Below are positions 9,013 through 19,200 of a DNA stretch of 64,000 nucleotides, in pieces. The notes beneath the pieces were generated by a model. It was not told the DNA's origin. It saw only the letters and a program-made list of their open reading frames with translations, and did no database searches. A program made the position numbers and the translations under genes. The stretch comes from an uncultured Roseburia sp. (lineage in GTDB: Bacteria > Bacillota > Clostridia > Lachnospirales > Lachnospiraceae): NCBI GenBank assembly GCA_947088675.1, contig CAMUHN010000002.1, positions 38,377-102,376 of the forward strand, given 5' to 3'. The stretch's first letter is position 1; each line of letters opens with the position of its first letter.

Positions 9013-9798
9013 CTATAATACATCATCAAAATGTACTTTCGATTTTCTATACAATCTCACGCCAAAAATCCAAATTAATATCGTTACAACCCAAAAATAT
9101 GCTGTTTGTATAGGATGCTCAAAAAACCATGTCTCATAAACAAAGCAATCCCTATATCCCATACACACATAATACATAGGATTTATCCTTAATAAAACCT
9201 GTGCAGTATCTTTCAGAGAAGAGGGATCCCAAAATATTGGTGTTATCCAAAATCCAACCTGAATAATAATAGATATTACATTCATAATATCTGTTGCATA
9301 AGGCGCAATAGAAGAACAAAGCCACCCCAATGCCATTGAAAAAGCTGCAGCACAAAAGAAATAATATATCACCTGAAAGTAATATACTGTTGGCAATTTT
9401 TCATAACACAAATTTATAAATACAATAAATAAAATAAAAAACAAATGGATAAAACCATTTGACAAAATTTTAATTGCAGGGATAATATCCACATTAAAAT
9501 TTACCTTTTTTACAAGATAACTATATTCTAACAGACTACCTGCCGACTGACTCGCTGCTTCCTGAAAATAATTCCATATCAGAAAAGCTGGCATATACCA
9601 AATAATGAAAGGTATATCCCCTGATAAATTAGATGTCTTAAATCCCACCTGAAAAACCAGCCAGATAACCAACATATTAATCAAAGGCTGTAATATTGTC
9701 CATACAATACCCAGCATAGAAGATGAAAAACGAGCTTTACAATCGTTTTTTGCCAACTCCCATAAAACCTTTCTATCTTTCCATAGACTATATATCAT
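9013..9798 (-). CDS. polysaccharide ABC exporter permease, Wzm/TagG type
   Basis: About 261 residues with six membrane helices and the ABC-2 polysaccharide permease pattern: LWELAKNDCKARFSSSMLG, then GIVWTILQPL and a C-terminal ITPIFWDPS...NPMYYVCMGYRD segment. ATG 9798 is preceded by GGAG at good spacing; a second ATG five codons upstream lacks one. Together with the downstream ATPase it forms the exporter that flips a completed lipid-linked glycan. The 143-base gap upstream is the longest inside the operon and contains a possible internal promoter. Confidence 0.9.
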   Translation of the reverse strand: MIYSLWKDRKVLWELAKNDCKARFSSSMLGIVWTILQPLINMLVIWLVFQVGFKTSNLSGDIPFIIWYMPAFLIWNYFQEAASQSAGSLLEYSYLVKKVNFNVDIIPAIKILSNGFIHLFFILFIVFINLCYEKLPTVYYFQVIYYFFCAAAFSMALGWLCSSIAPYATDIMNVISIIIQVGFWITPIFWDPSSLKDTAQVLLRINPMYYVCMGYRDCFVYETWFFEHPIQTAYFWVVTILIWIFGVRLYRKSKVHFDDVL

Positions 9799-9853
9799 CT
9801 TTTCTCCATTCAATTATCATAAAAATCTGTACACTGTTATATTGCCAACATCT

Positions 9854-9883
9854 ATTTTACGCTTCTACACAATATATTACCAA
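9854..9883 (-). promoter_or_regulatory. possible internal promoter before the ABC exporter genes
   Basis: Minus-strand TTGGTA (9878-9883), an 18-base spacer and TAAAAT (9854-9859). Transcription from it would start near 9847, about 50 bases before the permease start. Background A+T content is high, so a chance match is possible. Confidence 0.3.
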
Positions 9884-9956
9884 AATACTACGTTTTTATT
9901 TCAACAATATATATTAATCATTGCACTTCTGTGTTCCCGTTTTTCTTTCAACTGCT

Positions 9957-11171
9957 CTATTTTTTTAAAATAAAACGCTCACATATGACAATCATAAATA
10001 TAATATAGAACGCCAATACAATGATCTGAACAATGCTTACTCCATTCATTCCAAACTGCTTAATCAAATGACGTGATAAAAACACACATACGATGAAATC
10101 AACGAGCATTCCTGTCAATAAACTTTTCGTTTTGCGTAATGCAACAAGAATAGAAGATAATACCCAAACAATTCCTGTTAATATTGTACACCAGACAATT
10201 GGCATAAATATTGCATAATGCTGTAATATTTCCTCACCAAATAATATTTTTAATCCCACTCGTCCAAACAGGAAAGCACCTATCGTAACAATAATACACA
10301 ATCCTACAAATACCAGATATGTTTTATGCAGTATAGTTTTAAATTTTTCTTTCTCCCCATTTCGAATTGCCGTTGATATAATCGGCAAAAAAGGGCTGAA
10401 AGCAACGTTAGCAAAAAGTTGAACCACAAGCGTCGGCGCAGCTATGGAAGAATAGATCCCCAGTTGTTCCGCTCCAAACTCTTCCTGAAGAACTGACTTT
10501 GGAATCAAATTCTCGAGACTCAACAAAAAGGAGAAAATTACAATTGGCACACACTTTTTTAAAAGTCCAAAAACACTGCTATTCCAAATGCTTATTCCAA
10601 AATGTGATATGGAATAAGTTTTTCTCCAATCATACCCACAAATAATAACAAAATTCAATATTGCAACAATTCCCAATGTAAACGGGAGATTTCCTGTTAA
10701 AAACAGAGATACTGCAAAAAAACTAACAGTTATAGCTCCCCTCATTATATAAGAAATTCCAATAAAATCATATCTTTCCTGTTTCTGATTTATCCCATGC
10801 AACACATCTACCATTGCTTCGACAAGCCTTATTGCCATAAAAGTCATCGTACAAAGTCCCTGATAAAATGTATTTGTCAAAAATACACTGAAAAAACAAC
10901 AGATAAATGACAATACCGACGTTAAAATTCTGCTTCCCACATAAATATCATCCGGATATTCTGCCGATACATCGGAAATCTGATAGTTCCTCATACTAAA
11001 CAACGCTATTGCAGAAAAACTGCTGCTGGTAGTCATCGCCAGCGATAAATAACCTGCGGTTTCATAGGATGCCATTTTTACTACTAAAACAGTAATCAAC
11101 CATTGACATATACTATAAAATATACTCCCACCTGTATTCCAAAAAATATTAACTCTGATATCTTTTCCCAT
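9957..11171 (-). CDS. polysaccharide flippase-like membrane protein (Wzx/MOP superfamily)
   Basis: About 404 residues with about 12 membrane helices. It begins VNIFWNTGGSIFYSICQWL, the usual opening of MOP-superfamily oligosaccharide flippases, and has the SLLSLEN-type and SSILVALRKTKS segments seen in PST proteins. Expected role: flipping lipid-linked repeat units outward for Wzy-type polymerisation. ATG 11171 is taken as start; a TTG start ten codons earlier is possible. It overlaps the end of the methyltransferase gene by 23 bases. No Wzy polymerase is obvious in the operon, unless the large GT-C-like protein fills that place. Finding it beside a complete ABC exporter is unusual. Confidence 0.8.
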   Translation of the reverse strand: MGKDIRVNIFWNTGGSIFYSICQWLITVLVVKMASYETAGYLSLAMTTSSSFSAIALFSMRNYQISDVSAEYPDDIYVGSRILTSVLSFICCFFSVFLTNTFYQGLCTMTFMAIRLVEAMVDVLHGINQKQERYDFIGISYIMRGAITVSFFAVSLFLTGNLPFTLGIVAILNFVIICGYDWRKTYSISHFGISIWNSSVFGLLKKCVPIVIFSFLLSLENLIPKSVLQEEFGAEQLGIYSSIAAPTLVVQLFANVAFSPFLPIISTAIRNGEKEKFKTILHKTYLVFVGLCIIVTIGAFLFGRVGLKILFGEEILQHYAIFMPIVWCTILTGIVWVLSSILVALRKTKSLLTGMLVDFIVCVFLSRHLIKQFGMNGVSIVQIIVLAFYIIFMIVICERFILKK

Positions 11172-11928
11172 TGTACACCGTTCCCATAGTATTTCTCTCA
11201 AACAATCCTACAAATTGATCCCCAATTCGATTGAAAGATAAAAAACGATATAAAATATATATTATGCTATGTACAAGTGGATGAAATGAATTTAATGTAC
11301 TATCCAGCTTTTCCCCATCCTGATGACCGATTCTATTCATCATGTCACGCGTAAAAGGTGACCAAAACGGAAATCCGGCATATAAAACATCAACTTTTTT
11401 GAAGCCTTTTCGGAACATATAACTTTCGATTTCACCTTTTTTAAAATTCCTGTAATGTCCCAATCCAATTTCATATTTTCTCATATTTCCCGTTGGTACC
11501 GACAACAGAACGTATTTAGAAGTCAGATTACAAATCTTATCTAAAAAATCCTCCCACTTTTCAATATGTTCCAATACTTCAAAAGACGTAACCATCATTA
11601 TCTTCTTATTTTTCATTTTTTCACTTAATACGTCAATATTGGAGCATTTGAAATGCAAATTTTTTATGTTATTATAAAACTTTTTTGCATGATCTATCCC
11701 CTCCTTTGAAAAATCAATTCCATAAATCTGTGATTTTCTATAATACTGCGCCAGAACGGAGGTCTTATTGCCCATACCACAGCCTATGTCCACTATATAT
11801 CCGGAATCAATTTCTGCTTTTTTCAATAATTTTTTTATCAGATAAAATGCCCACTTATTGCTCGCACTCTGCCTGCTATATTCAGCTAACCTGTCCCATT
11901 TTTCATTCCAGATTGATTTATTATCCAT
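11149..11928 (-). CDS. class I SAM-dependent methyltransferase
   Basis: About 259 residues. Motif I VDIGCGMGNKT lies at 46-56, an acidic IYGIDFS strand end follows near 75, and a MVTSFEVLEHIEKW post-I segment lies near 120; this is the UbiE/Methyltransf_11-type fold. It is single-domain, without the coiled coil of the other methyltransferase in the operon. ATG 11928 sits eight bases after AAAGGAG. Substrate is unknown: a sugar, an amino sugar or the lipid-linked intermediate is possible. The operon position suggests glycan modification. Confidence 0.8.
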   Translation of the reverse strand: MDNKSIWNEKWDRLAEYSRQSASNKWAFYLIKKLLKKAEIDSGYIVDIGCGMGNKTSVLAQYYRKSQIYGIDFSKEGIDHAKKFYNNIKNLHFKCSNIDVLSEKMKNKKIMMVTSFEVLEHIEKWEDFLDKICNLTSKYVLLSVPTGNMRKYEIGLGHYRNFKKGEIESYMFRKGFKKVDVLYAGFPFWSPFTRDMMNRIGHQDGEKLDSTLNSFHPLVHSIIYILYRFLSFNRIGDQFVGLFERNTMGTVYNGKRYQS

Positions 11929-11955
11929 TTTCAAATCTCCTTTCCAATTTCTCCG

Positions 11956-12993
11956 TCATAAATTTTTACTTAATAATCTCTCTGTAACCGGTTTTTCTAC
12001 AAAATAATATAAAACAGCGCCTGCAAAAACAGCCACAAACACAGATACACACATATTAAATACTGGTCCAGCACTTTCATAACAGGAAACAAACGCCTGC
12101 TGTATGGGAAATGCACACAAATATATTGCATAGGAATAATCTCCGGGTTTTGATATTTTTGCACCACACTGCAGTTCCATAAACGCCAGGTAGATAATAA
12201 CATATGGCAGAAAAACCCAGATGGCCAAATATGTGAATGACATCGCAAAAGAACATATCATTAATAACATAGAAACCAGAAACAGACGAAAATCCAATAT
12301 TATTCTATCTCTCCAAACATAGTAAAACATCCCCAGTAAAAATAACCAACAAGGCTGAATCGCTGCAATCAATAACTGCTGGTTCACTGCTGTTAATAAT
12401 ATCGTACCAACCACAGCAAAAAGAAGATACGCAGCTATCACCCAAATAATACCTTTTTTATTCAGACATTTTATTTTATATACAACAAAGCAGGCAATAT
12501 AACATAAAAATTCAACAGGCAATGTCCATAAGGACCCATTTACCGTATTTCCATAAATGTTATTGTCAAATACCCCTGGTAACGTATGTTGCAATATCAG
12601 TATGCCATTTAATAAGTAACGCCAGGTCCGTGAACTAAAAAAATAATCTTTCAACGGCAGCTGTGTAAAAACAGTCCCAAATATAATAGTAAGAATAACC
12701 ACGATTTGTAATAATGGCAGTATCCTGACACACCTTGCCTGTAAAAAGCACAATAAACTTTTTGACTTTTCCACACTTCTGGCAATCAAAACCCCTCCTG
12801 TCAGGAAAAAAATCGATACTGCCAACATACCAAAATCCATCTGGCCTTTTGTGAGGATATACATCCATTCCTTTTCCATACATCCCGTAAGAGCAAACGC
12901 ATGACAGATAATAACTGCAATCGCAGCCATAAATTTTATTACCTGCAAATTATTACTTCTTTTTTCGAGAGCCTTTCCCAATGTGTACCTCAT
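11956..12993 (-). CDS. acyltransferase 3 (OafA-type) membrane protein
   Basis: 345 residues with about ten membrane helices. The N-terminal LQVIKFMAAIAVIICHAF, with the family's key histidine at about residue 31, and the later NGSLWTLPVEFLCY segment are hallmarks of the acyltransferase-3 family, which moves acetyl or other acyl groups onto surface sugars. It probably O-acetylates the polysaccharide made here. ATG follows AGGATGAGAGAAG. It lies between the methyltransferase and a GT2 gene on the same strand. Confidence 0.88.
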   Translation of the reverse strand: MRYTLGKALEKRSNNLQVIKFMAAIAVIICHAFALTGCMEKEWMYILTKGQMDFGMLAVSIFFLTGGVLIARSVEKSKSLLCFLQARCVRILPLLQIVVILTIIFGTVFTQLPLKDYFFSSRTWRYLLNGILILQHTLPGVFDNNIYGNTVNGSLWTLPVEFLCYIACFVVYKIKCLNKKGIIWVIAAYLLFAVVGTILLTAVNQQLLIAAIQPCWLFLLGMFYYVWRDRIILDFRLFLVSMLLMICSFAMSFTYLAIWVFLPYVIIYLAFMELQCGAKISKPGDYSYAIYLCAFPIQQAFVSCYESAGPVFNMCVSVFVAVFAGAVLYYFVEKPVTERLLSKNL

Positions 12994-13059
12994 CTTCTCT
13001 CATCCTTTTTTACTGTTATTCCTTTACATAATTTATTTCTTAAACTTCTTTATCTTGTT

Positions 13060-13842
13060 CTAAACATCGTTTGACTTTTCACTGTTTTTATACAATCTGC
13101 TTAAAATACATGCCATCCATTTTGGCCAAAATTTTCGGTACATTTGAATATCTTCCTGTGTTCTCCCTGTCTCCTTAATTGCATTTGATGTTTCTGAATC
13201 CTGATGAATACGGTGTCCCATAAGTATTTTACTGCAATACATAAACTGACCTTTCAGTCTTGACAAACGTTCCCAGGCTTCCCAATCCTCGTTTGTTCTG
13301 AAATTATTCTGAAATATTACTTTCGGAAGATTACCTTTGATATACGCTACAGACGGACAACAAATTGGCGACCCAAATGCCAGAATACATCTTCGCATAA
13401 AAATTCTTCTCTGCAGAAAAGGAAACTTTAATGGGAACAACATAATTCTTTTGATTTTTAATAAACGATTCTTTTTTACAATCGTTCCATTTCTAATCTC
13501 ACAATAATCGGTAAAAAATATCAGGGGCGTTTTTGCCTTGTCAATCGCTTTCAACAATTCTTCTGTATATCTTTCAAAATATATATCATCCTGATGCGTA
13601 ATCGTAACAAATGGCGTTTTACACTTGGAATAGGCAAAATTCCAATCTTGGGTTATACCTGCTTCTCCCTTGTTTATCCAATATGGAATTCTATACTTTT
13701 TACATAAACTGAAAATAAAATCATTTGGTGTTGAAGTTACTAATATTATATTCGATGATACGGTCTGATTCAGAACAGACTGAATGCACTCCTCCAAATA
13801 AGGGCTTTCTTTGTATGCACAAATGGCAAATGTATGTTTCAT
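13060..13842 (-). CDS. GT2 family glycosyltransferase
   Basis: About 260 residues. HTFAICAYKESPYLEECI at the N-terminus and THQDD at 82-86 are the GT-A nucleotide-binding strand and DxD-like motif of GT2 enzymes. A C-terminal NEDWEAWERLS segment is the acceptor-side ED motif. GGAGGAG lies four bases before ATG 13842, so that start is preferred over one six codons upstream. Adds a sugar in the operon's glycan pathway; specificity unknown. Confidence 0.82.
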   Translation of the reverse strand: MKHTFAICAYKESPYLEECIQSVLNQTVSSNIILVTSTPNDFIFSLCKKYRIPYWINKGEAGITQDWNFAYSKCKTPFVTITHQDDIYFERYTEELLKAIDKAKTPLIFFTDYCEIRNGTIVKKNRLLKIKRIMLFPLKFPFLQRRIFMRRCILAFGSPICCPSVAYIKGNLPKVIFQNNFRTNEDWEAWERLSRLKGQFMYCSKILMGHRIHQDSETSNAIKETGRTQEDIQMYRKFWPKWMACILSRLYKNSEKSNDV

Positions 13843-13866
13843 TACTCCTCCAAAAAACATTCATGA

Positions 13867-14235
13867 CTACTTAAAATTCTTATTTTGATTTTCCAGTTCA
13901 CGTATTCTTTTTTCTAATAAGGCGTTATCCTGCACTAAATTTTTGATCCTGTCACTTTGTTTCGACACGATAGCGGTCAGAGATACCAGCAAAACAATAA
14001 TAAATCCTATTGCTACTGTAAAGAGCCCATTCATAGGATCGTATACTCCAAACCATTTGCTAAATAGCTCAAGCAATTTGGGAAAAATTACCAATATCAA
14101 TACACATACCCCCATGATGAGCCATAATAATGAATATTTTAACGCAAGACGCCCTCTTTTTAATAATCGAAACATAATAAAAAAATACAATATTATGCAA
14201 ACGATCAATATACGTCTTAATGTAATTGTCATCAT
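13867..14235 (-). CDS. DUF2304 family small membrane protein
   Basis: 122 residues: two or three membrane helices (about 5-22, 33-52 and 69-90) and a charged C-terminal helix. The length and the RRGRLALKYSLLWL segment fit DUF2304, which in many bacteria is encoded directly beside a DPM1-like GT2 gene, as here: the GT2 gene ends 15 bases upstream. It is thought to act with that enzyme in making or using a polyprenyl-phosphate sugar, but its biochemical role is not established. AGAGAGGA precedes the ATGATG start. Confidence 0.8.
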   Translation of the reverse strand: MMTITLRRILIVCIILYFFIMFRLLKRGRLALKYSLLWLIMGVCVLILVIFPKLLELFSKWFGVYDPMNGLFTVAIGFIIVLLVSLTAIVSKQSDRIKNLVQDNALLEKRIRELENQNKNFK

Positions 14236-14250
14236 ATGCTTTATTCCTCT

Positions 14251-14949
14251 CTATCTGCTACTATTTGACAGTCTGCATAAAATAATAGCCAATGATACTT
14301 TTATCATATAGTATATTGAATTCCAGGATGAAATGGAACTGCTTCCGTTTTCCCTTTCTTTCATGATTACAGGTATCTCACATATTTTAGCACCATTCAT
14401 TGCTGCTTTAACGATCGCCTCTGGCTCTGGATAGTCAACCGGATAATCCGATGCATATAACTCAATATATTTTCGGTTTACGGCCCGAAAACCACTTGTA
14501 ACATCCAATACACGAATCCCACAGCAAACACGTATTAATGTACTCAGAAAACGAATCCCTATACGTCGCATACTGGATGATTGAAACCCCTGTTTATCAA
14601 TAAATCGTGACCCAATTACGATATCAGCCTGACCACTTGTTATAGGTCTGATTATATTCTCCAGAAATGATGTATCATGTTGTCCATCTCCATCAATTTG
14701 AATCGCTATATCAAATCCATTTTGAAGTGCATACTTGTATCCCGTTTGTACGCCTCCTCCAATTCCAAGATTCAACGGTAAATTTACATAAGACGCACCA
14801 CATTTATCTAAAACCTTTATAGTATTGTCTTTTGAACAATCATTGATAACAATATAATCAGCTTCCTTATAATCCAAACGCAGTTGCTTTATGACGGATT
14901 CTATACTTGCCTCCTCATTATAAGCCGGTATTATTACTAGTATTTTCAT
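14251..14949 (-). CDS. DPM1-like GT2 glycosyltransferase (polyprenyl-phosphate sugar synthase type)
   Basis: 232 residues. ILVIIPAYNEEASI, the NDCSKDNT segment, NLGIGGGVQTGYKYA near 60-73 and DGDGQHD at 86-92 are the signature series of dolichol-phosphate-mannose-synthase-like GT2 enzymes. No C-terminal membrane pair is present. With the DUF2304 gene it forms a recurrent pair that may supply a polyprenyl-phosphate-linked sugar to a GT-C transferase; the operon's last gene is a candidate user. ATG is preceded by AAAGGGTAGAAGA. Confidence 0.85.
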   Translation of the reverse strand: MKILVIIPAYNEEASIESVIKQLRLDYKEADYIVINDCSKDNTIKVLDKCGASYVNLPLNLGIGGGVQTGYKYALQNGFDIAIQIDGDGQHDTSFLENIIRPITSGQADIVIGSRFIDKQGFQSSSMRRIGIRFLSTLIRVCCGIRVLDVTSGFRAVNRKYIELYASDYPVDYPEPEAIVKAAMNGAKICEIPVIMKERENGSSSISSWNSIYYMIKVSLAIILCRLSNSSR

Positions 14950-15008
14950 TCTTCTACCCTTTCACATACATTACAAAGAAATAGTACCTTATAATGCTTT
15001 ATTTTCTG

Positions 15009-15848
15009 TTATTTTTCCCCATAAAACACCGCTCTGAAAAACATTCTTAAATACCGCAAAAGTCCCTTATTTTTATACTCTCTAATTACATAGTTCATTT
15101 CTCTGTTAATGCTCTCAATATTCATCCGAACATTATAAGTTTTAAATTTGTTATAAAGTGGTACAAGATAATCATTTAATTCATTTGAACGCTTTCGTCT
15201 GTTACTTTTTCTGCACGGCACATGATAGCAAGACGTAACCTGATCCACAAATACGTAATCTGTCTTCATAGAATAGCGCACCCATAAATCCCAGTCTTCC
15301 AGATTATCCAGTGTTTCATCCAATCCTCCAAGCATCTCATACAAGCTTCGATGAAACATCATACATTGAATCGGAATATAATTAAATGAATACAGTAACA
15401 ATCTGTTATATTCCTGTGAATATCGGACCGTCTTTCGTTTGACAAGCACTTGATACGGATTTGCTGTTTTTACAACAACCTGGCGTTCCTCGGCAATACT
15501 GTATGCCGCAAGCATTTGGTTCTTTTGAAGAATAGCAACCAGGCACTCAACATGATTTGGAAAAAAAGCATCATCATCGTCCAGAAAATTAAAAAAATCA
15601 CCTGATGCCAATTCCATGGCCCTGTTGCCTGCTTTGCACCTTCCAACCTTTTTCCCCGTTGCTTCATAGATACAACGTAAATCAGAATATTGTGACCTTA
15701 TCATATTTTCCGCAGTATTTTCACCGTCCTCCACTACAACTACCTGGATATTCTGATAAGTCTGTCCACGAATACTATTTAATGCTATCTTTAATATTTC
15801 CGGACGCTGACAAGTCCGAACAATTACTGATACTAATGGCTGCGCCAT
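15009..15848 (-). CDS. GT2 family glycosyltransferase, first gene of the polysaccharide operon
   Basis: 279 residues. PLVSVIVRTCQRPEILKIAL at the N-terminus, VVEDG at about 38-42, GRCKAGNRAMELASGDF and LDDDD at 89-93 are GT2 features, and NLEDWDLWVRYS near 200 is the acceptor-side ED motif. GAGGTG precedes the ATG. The upstream 364-base gap carries the likely operon promoter. Sugar specificity is unknown. Confidence 0.85.
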   Translation of the reverse strand: MAQPLVSVIVRTCQRPEILKIALNSIRGQTYQNIQVVVVEDGENTAENMIRSQYSDLRCIYEATGKKVGRCKAGNRAMELASGDFFNFLDDDDAFFPNHVECLVAILQKNQMLAAYSIAEERQVVVKTANPYQVLVKRKTVRYSQEYNRLLLYSFNYIPIQCMMFHRSLYEMLGGLDETLDNLEDWDLWVRYSMKTDYVFVDQVTSCYHVPCRKSNRRKRSNELNDYLVPLYNKFKTYNVRMNIESINREMNYVIREYKNKGLLRYLRMFFRAVFYGEK

Positions 15849-16159
15849 TTTTCACCTCTGATTCATCAATCAAAAAAAGGAAATACTTCCCCTACACCCA
15901 CTGAAAATGATATTTATTTTCTCTTTCTAACTCGCTTAAATTCAAGACATAATATAAATCAATAATTTATCTTACACCAAAACTATCCCAATAGCAAGCA
16001 ATTTCATCCAATATTTTCCATATCCTGACAAAATCCCCTGATTACCAAAAATTATTATCTCAATCTTTAGTTTTTCCGGTTCCCATGTTTTCATACCACA
16101 ATTTTTTATTTACAAATCCGTGGACAGCTATCGAGTTGTTCCTGACGCTAACTGACAAA
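15849..16159. other. A+T-rich gap upstream of the polysaccharide operon
   Basis: No gene was recognised on either strand. It holds the candidate operon promoter and marks the base-composition change between the A+T-rich polysaccharide operon and the G+C-richer genes that follow. Confidence 0.5.
15969..15997 (-). promoter_or_regulatory. candidate promoter of the polysaccharide operon
   Basis: Minus-strand TTGCTA (15992-15997), 17-base spacer and TAAGAT (15969-15974), four of six matches in each box. It would give a leader of about 115 bases before the first GT2 gene. A second weak candidate, TTGGTG with TATATT, lies just downstream. Confidence 0.35.
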
Positions 16160-16203
16160 CGGTAAGCGCCGGCATCCAATCGGATCTGTACCGGCGCTTA
16201 CCG
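16160..16203 (-). terminator. hairpin after the rhamnogalacturonan lyase gene
   Basis: A perfect 13-base-pair stem (16160-16172 with 16191-16203, core GTAAGCGCCGG) and an 18-base loop lie ten bases after the lyase stop codon. No U-tract follows on the minus strand, so it may protect the mRNA end or work with another factor. Confidence 0.5.
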
Positions 16204-16212
16204 CTTATGTTT

Positions 16213-19200
16213 TTACTGAGCTAATGTAATATCAAGACCGTTGATGTAACCGCCAAACGAACTGTTTCCTTTTTCAATCGAAATATTTAACTGCCCGTCC
16301 GTTACAACTGTCTGCGTCTGATAGGTTGCTGCTGCTGTTGCAGAAAGCGCTTCGGAAGAAGCTCCCTCCACGGTATACTTTGTGCTAAAACCTGTATTCC
16401 AGCTGCCATAATGAATCGTAACATTGTAGGTTCCGTTCATCAGATCAACCGCAAATTCCATAGGCGCATTGTCGGATGCGAAAAGCTGGTCGTTATGAAG
16501 ATTTTCCAGACCAGGTGTGATTTCGCCCGGCGCCCTTGTCATTGCCGCCTGATTGGAAGTAATAAACCCGTAGCCATTTGCCTGCGAATAGCTGTCCCAG
16601 GAGGCAACCGCCGTATAACCATCCTGTACGGCGCCGTCTCCAAAGTCAAAATGGTAATCGGTTTTTACCGGCACGATATCAAGTCCGTTGATATAGCCGC
16701 CATATTTCTGAGCGCCCTTTGCAACCACGACATTAAGCTTGCCATCAGAAACCGGAACGTAGGCGGTATAAACCGCAGCGCTTTCTGATGCAAGATCGCC
16801 GGATGACTGTCCCTCAATGATAAATCTGGTGCCAAAACCTGTATTCCAGCTGCCATAATGAACGGTCACAGCATACATTCCGTTTGGCAGATTCACATCA
16901 AACTGCATATCTGCATAATCCACGGAATGAATCTGATCATTGTACAGGTTCTCACTTCCCGACGGGATTCCTCCCGGAGCTCTTGTCATTGCCGCATGAT
17001 TGGAAGTAACAAATCCGTACCCTTTGGCAGCGGCAAACTTTTCAGAGTCGGATACGCCGATATAACCGTTTTGTACACCCTCATTTCCAAAATCAAAGTG
17101 CATTTCCGGATTGCATACTGTCTCTGCAACTTCTCCGTTTGGAGTCGTCATTTTCGTATACGCATAAGCCGGTGCAAGATAATTTGCCCCTGCTCCAGCC
17201 AACGAAGCAGAACCGATGTAGTAAGAGGTATGCGGCGGCATATTGTATCCTACGTTTTCGCATGCAACGCCAAGGCGATACTGTGAATCATGCATTAACG
17301 TCGTAAGCTTATATTCCGTATTTAATGCACTGATATAAACACGCAGCGAATTGCCGTTTCGGGCGATGATTTCCTCACGCCAGTCGCCGAACAGATCTGC
17401 CGTCAGGTTTGCATTGTATTTTGTGCTGTTATTGGTCGTTACCGGCATCGTACCCGCTTTCTCAAACCAGAATCTGGATGTGGAACCGGTATTAGCATCA
17501 TACTTGCCAAGAATCGCGTCGTCCAATAACTCCCTGCCAAGATCACCGTCCCAGTAAACGAGCGAGTTTGCCATAAACCTTGAAGTTGCATTCGGTCTTG
17601 CCGCTACTGTGTTGCCGTAAATGTCATATGCCATATCCTGGGATGTATTCCAGCTGAGTGCAAGTGCATTGGGGTGTGCCGCGGCATAATCATCGTCAAT
17701 ATTTGCCATTACGCCTTTGCCGGTATCATCGGTAGCCGATGTACCATAAATATGCGTTCCCGTTGCAGGAACCCAGAAATCCCCGCCATAATTTACATAG
17801 CCGACTTTATCTTCATGTACCTGGTATGCTTCAATCGTTCCGTCGTTGTTAAAATCGCTTACATGGAGCGCATCCCCGTGGCCAAGACCTGTGTTGGAGA
17901 GTACGGTACCATTGTGATCCAGTACAGCCGATCCAAATACAACCTCGTCATAGCCGTCATTATCTACATCGGATACGCCGATATTGTGATTTCCCTGCCC
18001 ATAGAGCGTAGAGGAAGATTTTTTGGTTCCCTGATGGAAAAACCGCTGTGTAAGCTTCTGTCCGTCCCAGTCGTAAGCTGCGGCAAAGGCCTGTGTGTAA
18101 TAGCCGCGGAACATTACGACGCTAGGAAGCAGACATCCGTTCTCATCCTGATTTCCAAAATAACCAACGCCGGCAAGGAAACGGTTTCCTCTGTTTCCGT
18201 AGCTGTCACCCCAGCTTGAAACCGCACCGTAAAGCGGCGCATACTCTGTCGTGTAAAGGGCGGAACCTGTCTTACCGTCAAACACGGTCAGATATTCGGG
18301 TCCGGATTCCAGATACCCGCCGCTTGTCCTGTAGTCGGCAGAATTATTGGTGTTTTTAATCGTATCGGTATCACCTGCTGCAGATACAAAATTACCGTTA
18401 GCATCTTTGGAACCCGGCGCTGTCTTCATCACGATCTCCGCAAATCCGTCGCCGTCAAGATCGTAAACGATAAACTGCGTATAATGCGCGCCCGCCCTGA
18501 TATTTTTACCAAGGTGGATCGGGTTTGTCCAAAGTTCGGTTCCGTCAAATTCATAGCAGGAGATCAAAGCCTCGCCTGTATAGCCGCGGTTTGCATTATC
18601 CTTTGAATTACTTGGATCCCACTTTACGATCAGCTCATACTGGCCGTCGCCGTCGACATCTCCAACGGAACAATCATTTGCCGTGTAGGAATAATCTCCC
18701 GCGAGCGAATCGCTCACATTCGCCGGAATGTTAAGCGGAATATCAAAATATCCATAGCAGTTGCTCTCACTGTAGGAACTGTTCTCATTGCCTCCGGTCA
18801 TCGTCAGCGTAACACGCTGTCCGTTTACCAGAATTGTATTGGCCGGCAGATCTTTCTCGGTAAGAGATCTTCCCGAAACAACAACCTGATACACTGCGGA
18901 TGAATCCGAACCGTTTGTATTTGTCGTATCCGTATAATTAGTCCCGTTAAAACCCGAAGCGATGATCTGCCCGTTTTTGTAAATATCAAATGTGGTATTT
19001 GCCAAAGACTCTGTCCCCAAAAGTCTCCAGCTTAAATACATTCCTTTTGTCTCGTCATTATAATTTTTTGGAATTGCGATCAACCCCCGGTCGATTTCCT
19101 CCATCACCCTGGTATAACGGGTTTCGGCTGAAACAGTCTGTAACGCCGGCACGGTATTTGCCGCAATCATAGCCGCCGCAACGGCTGCTGAAATTACTTT

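Noticed and set aside
17674-18219. Plus-strand 181-codon frame inside the rhamnogalacturonan lyase gene
   Set aside because: The lyase frame is fully supported by its conserved calcium loops; the opposite frame shows only low-complexity sequence.
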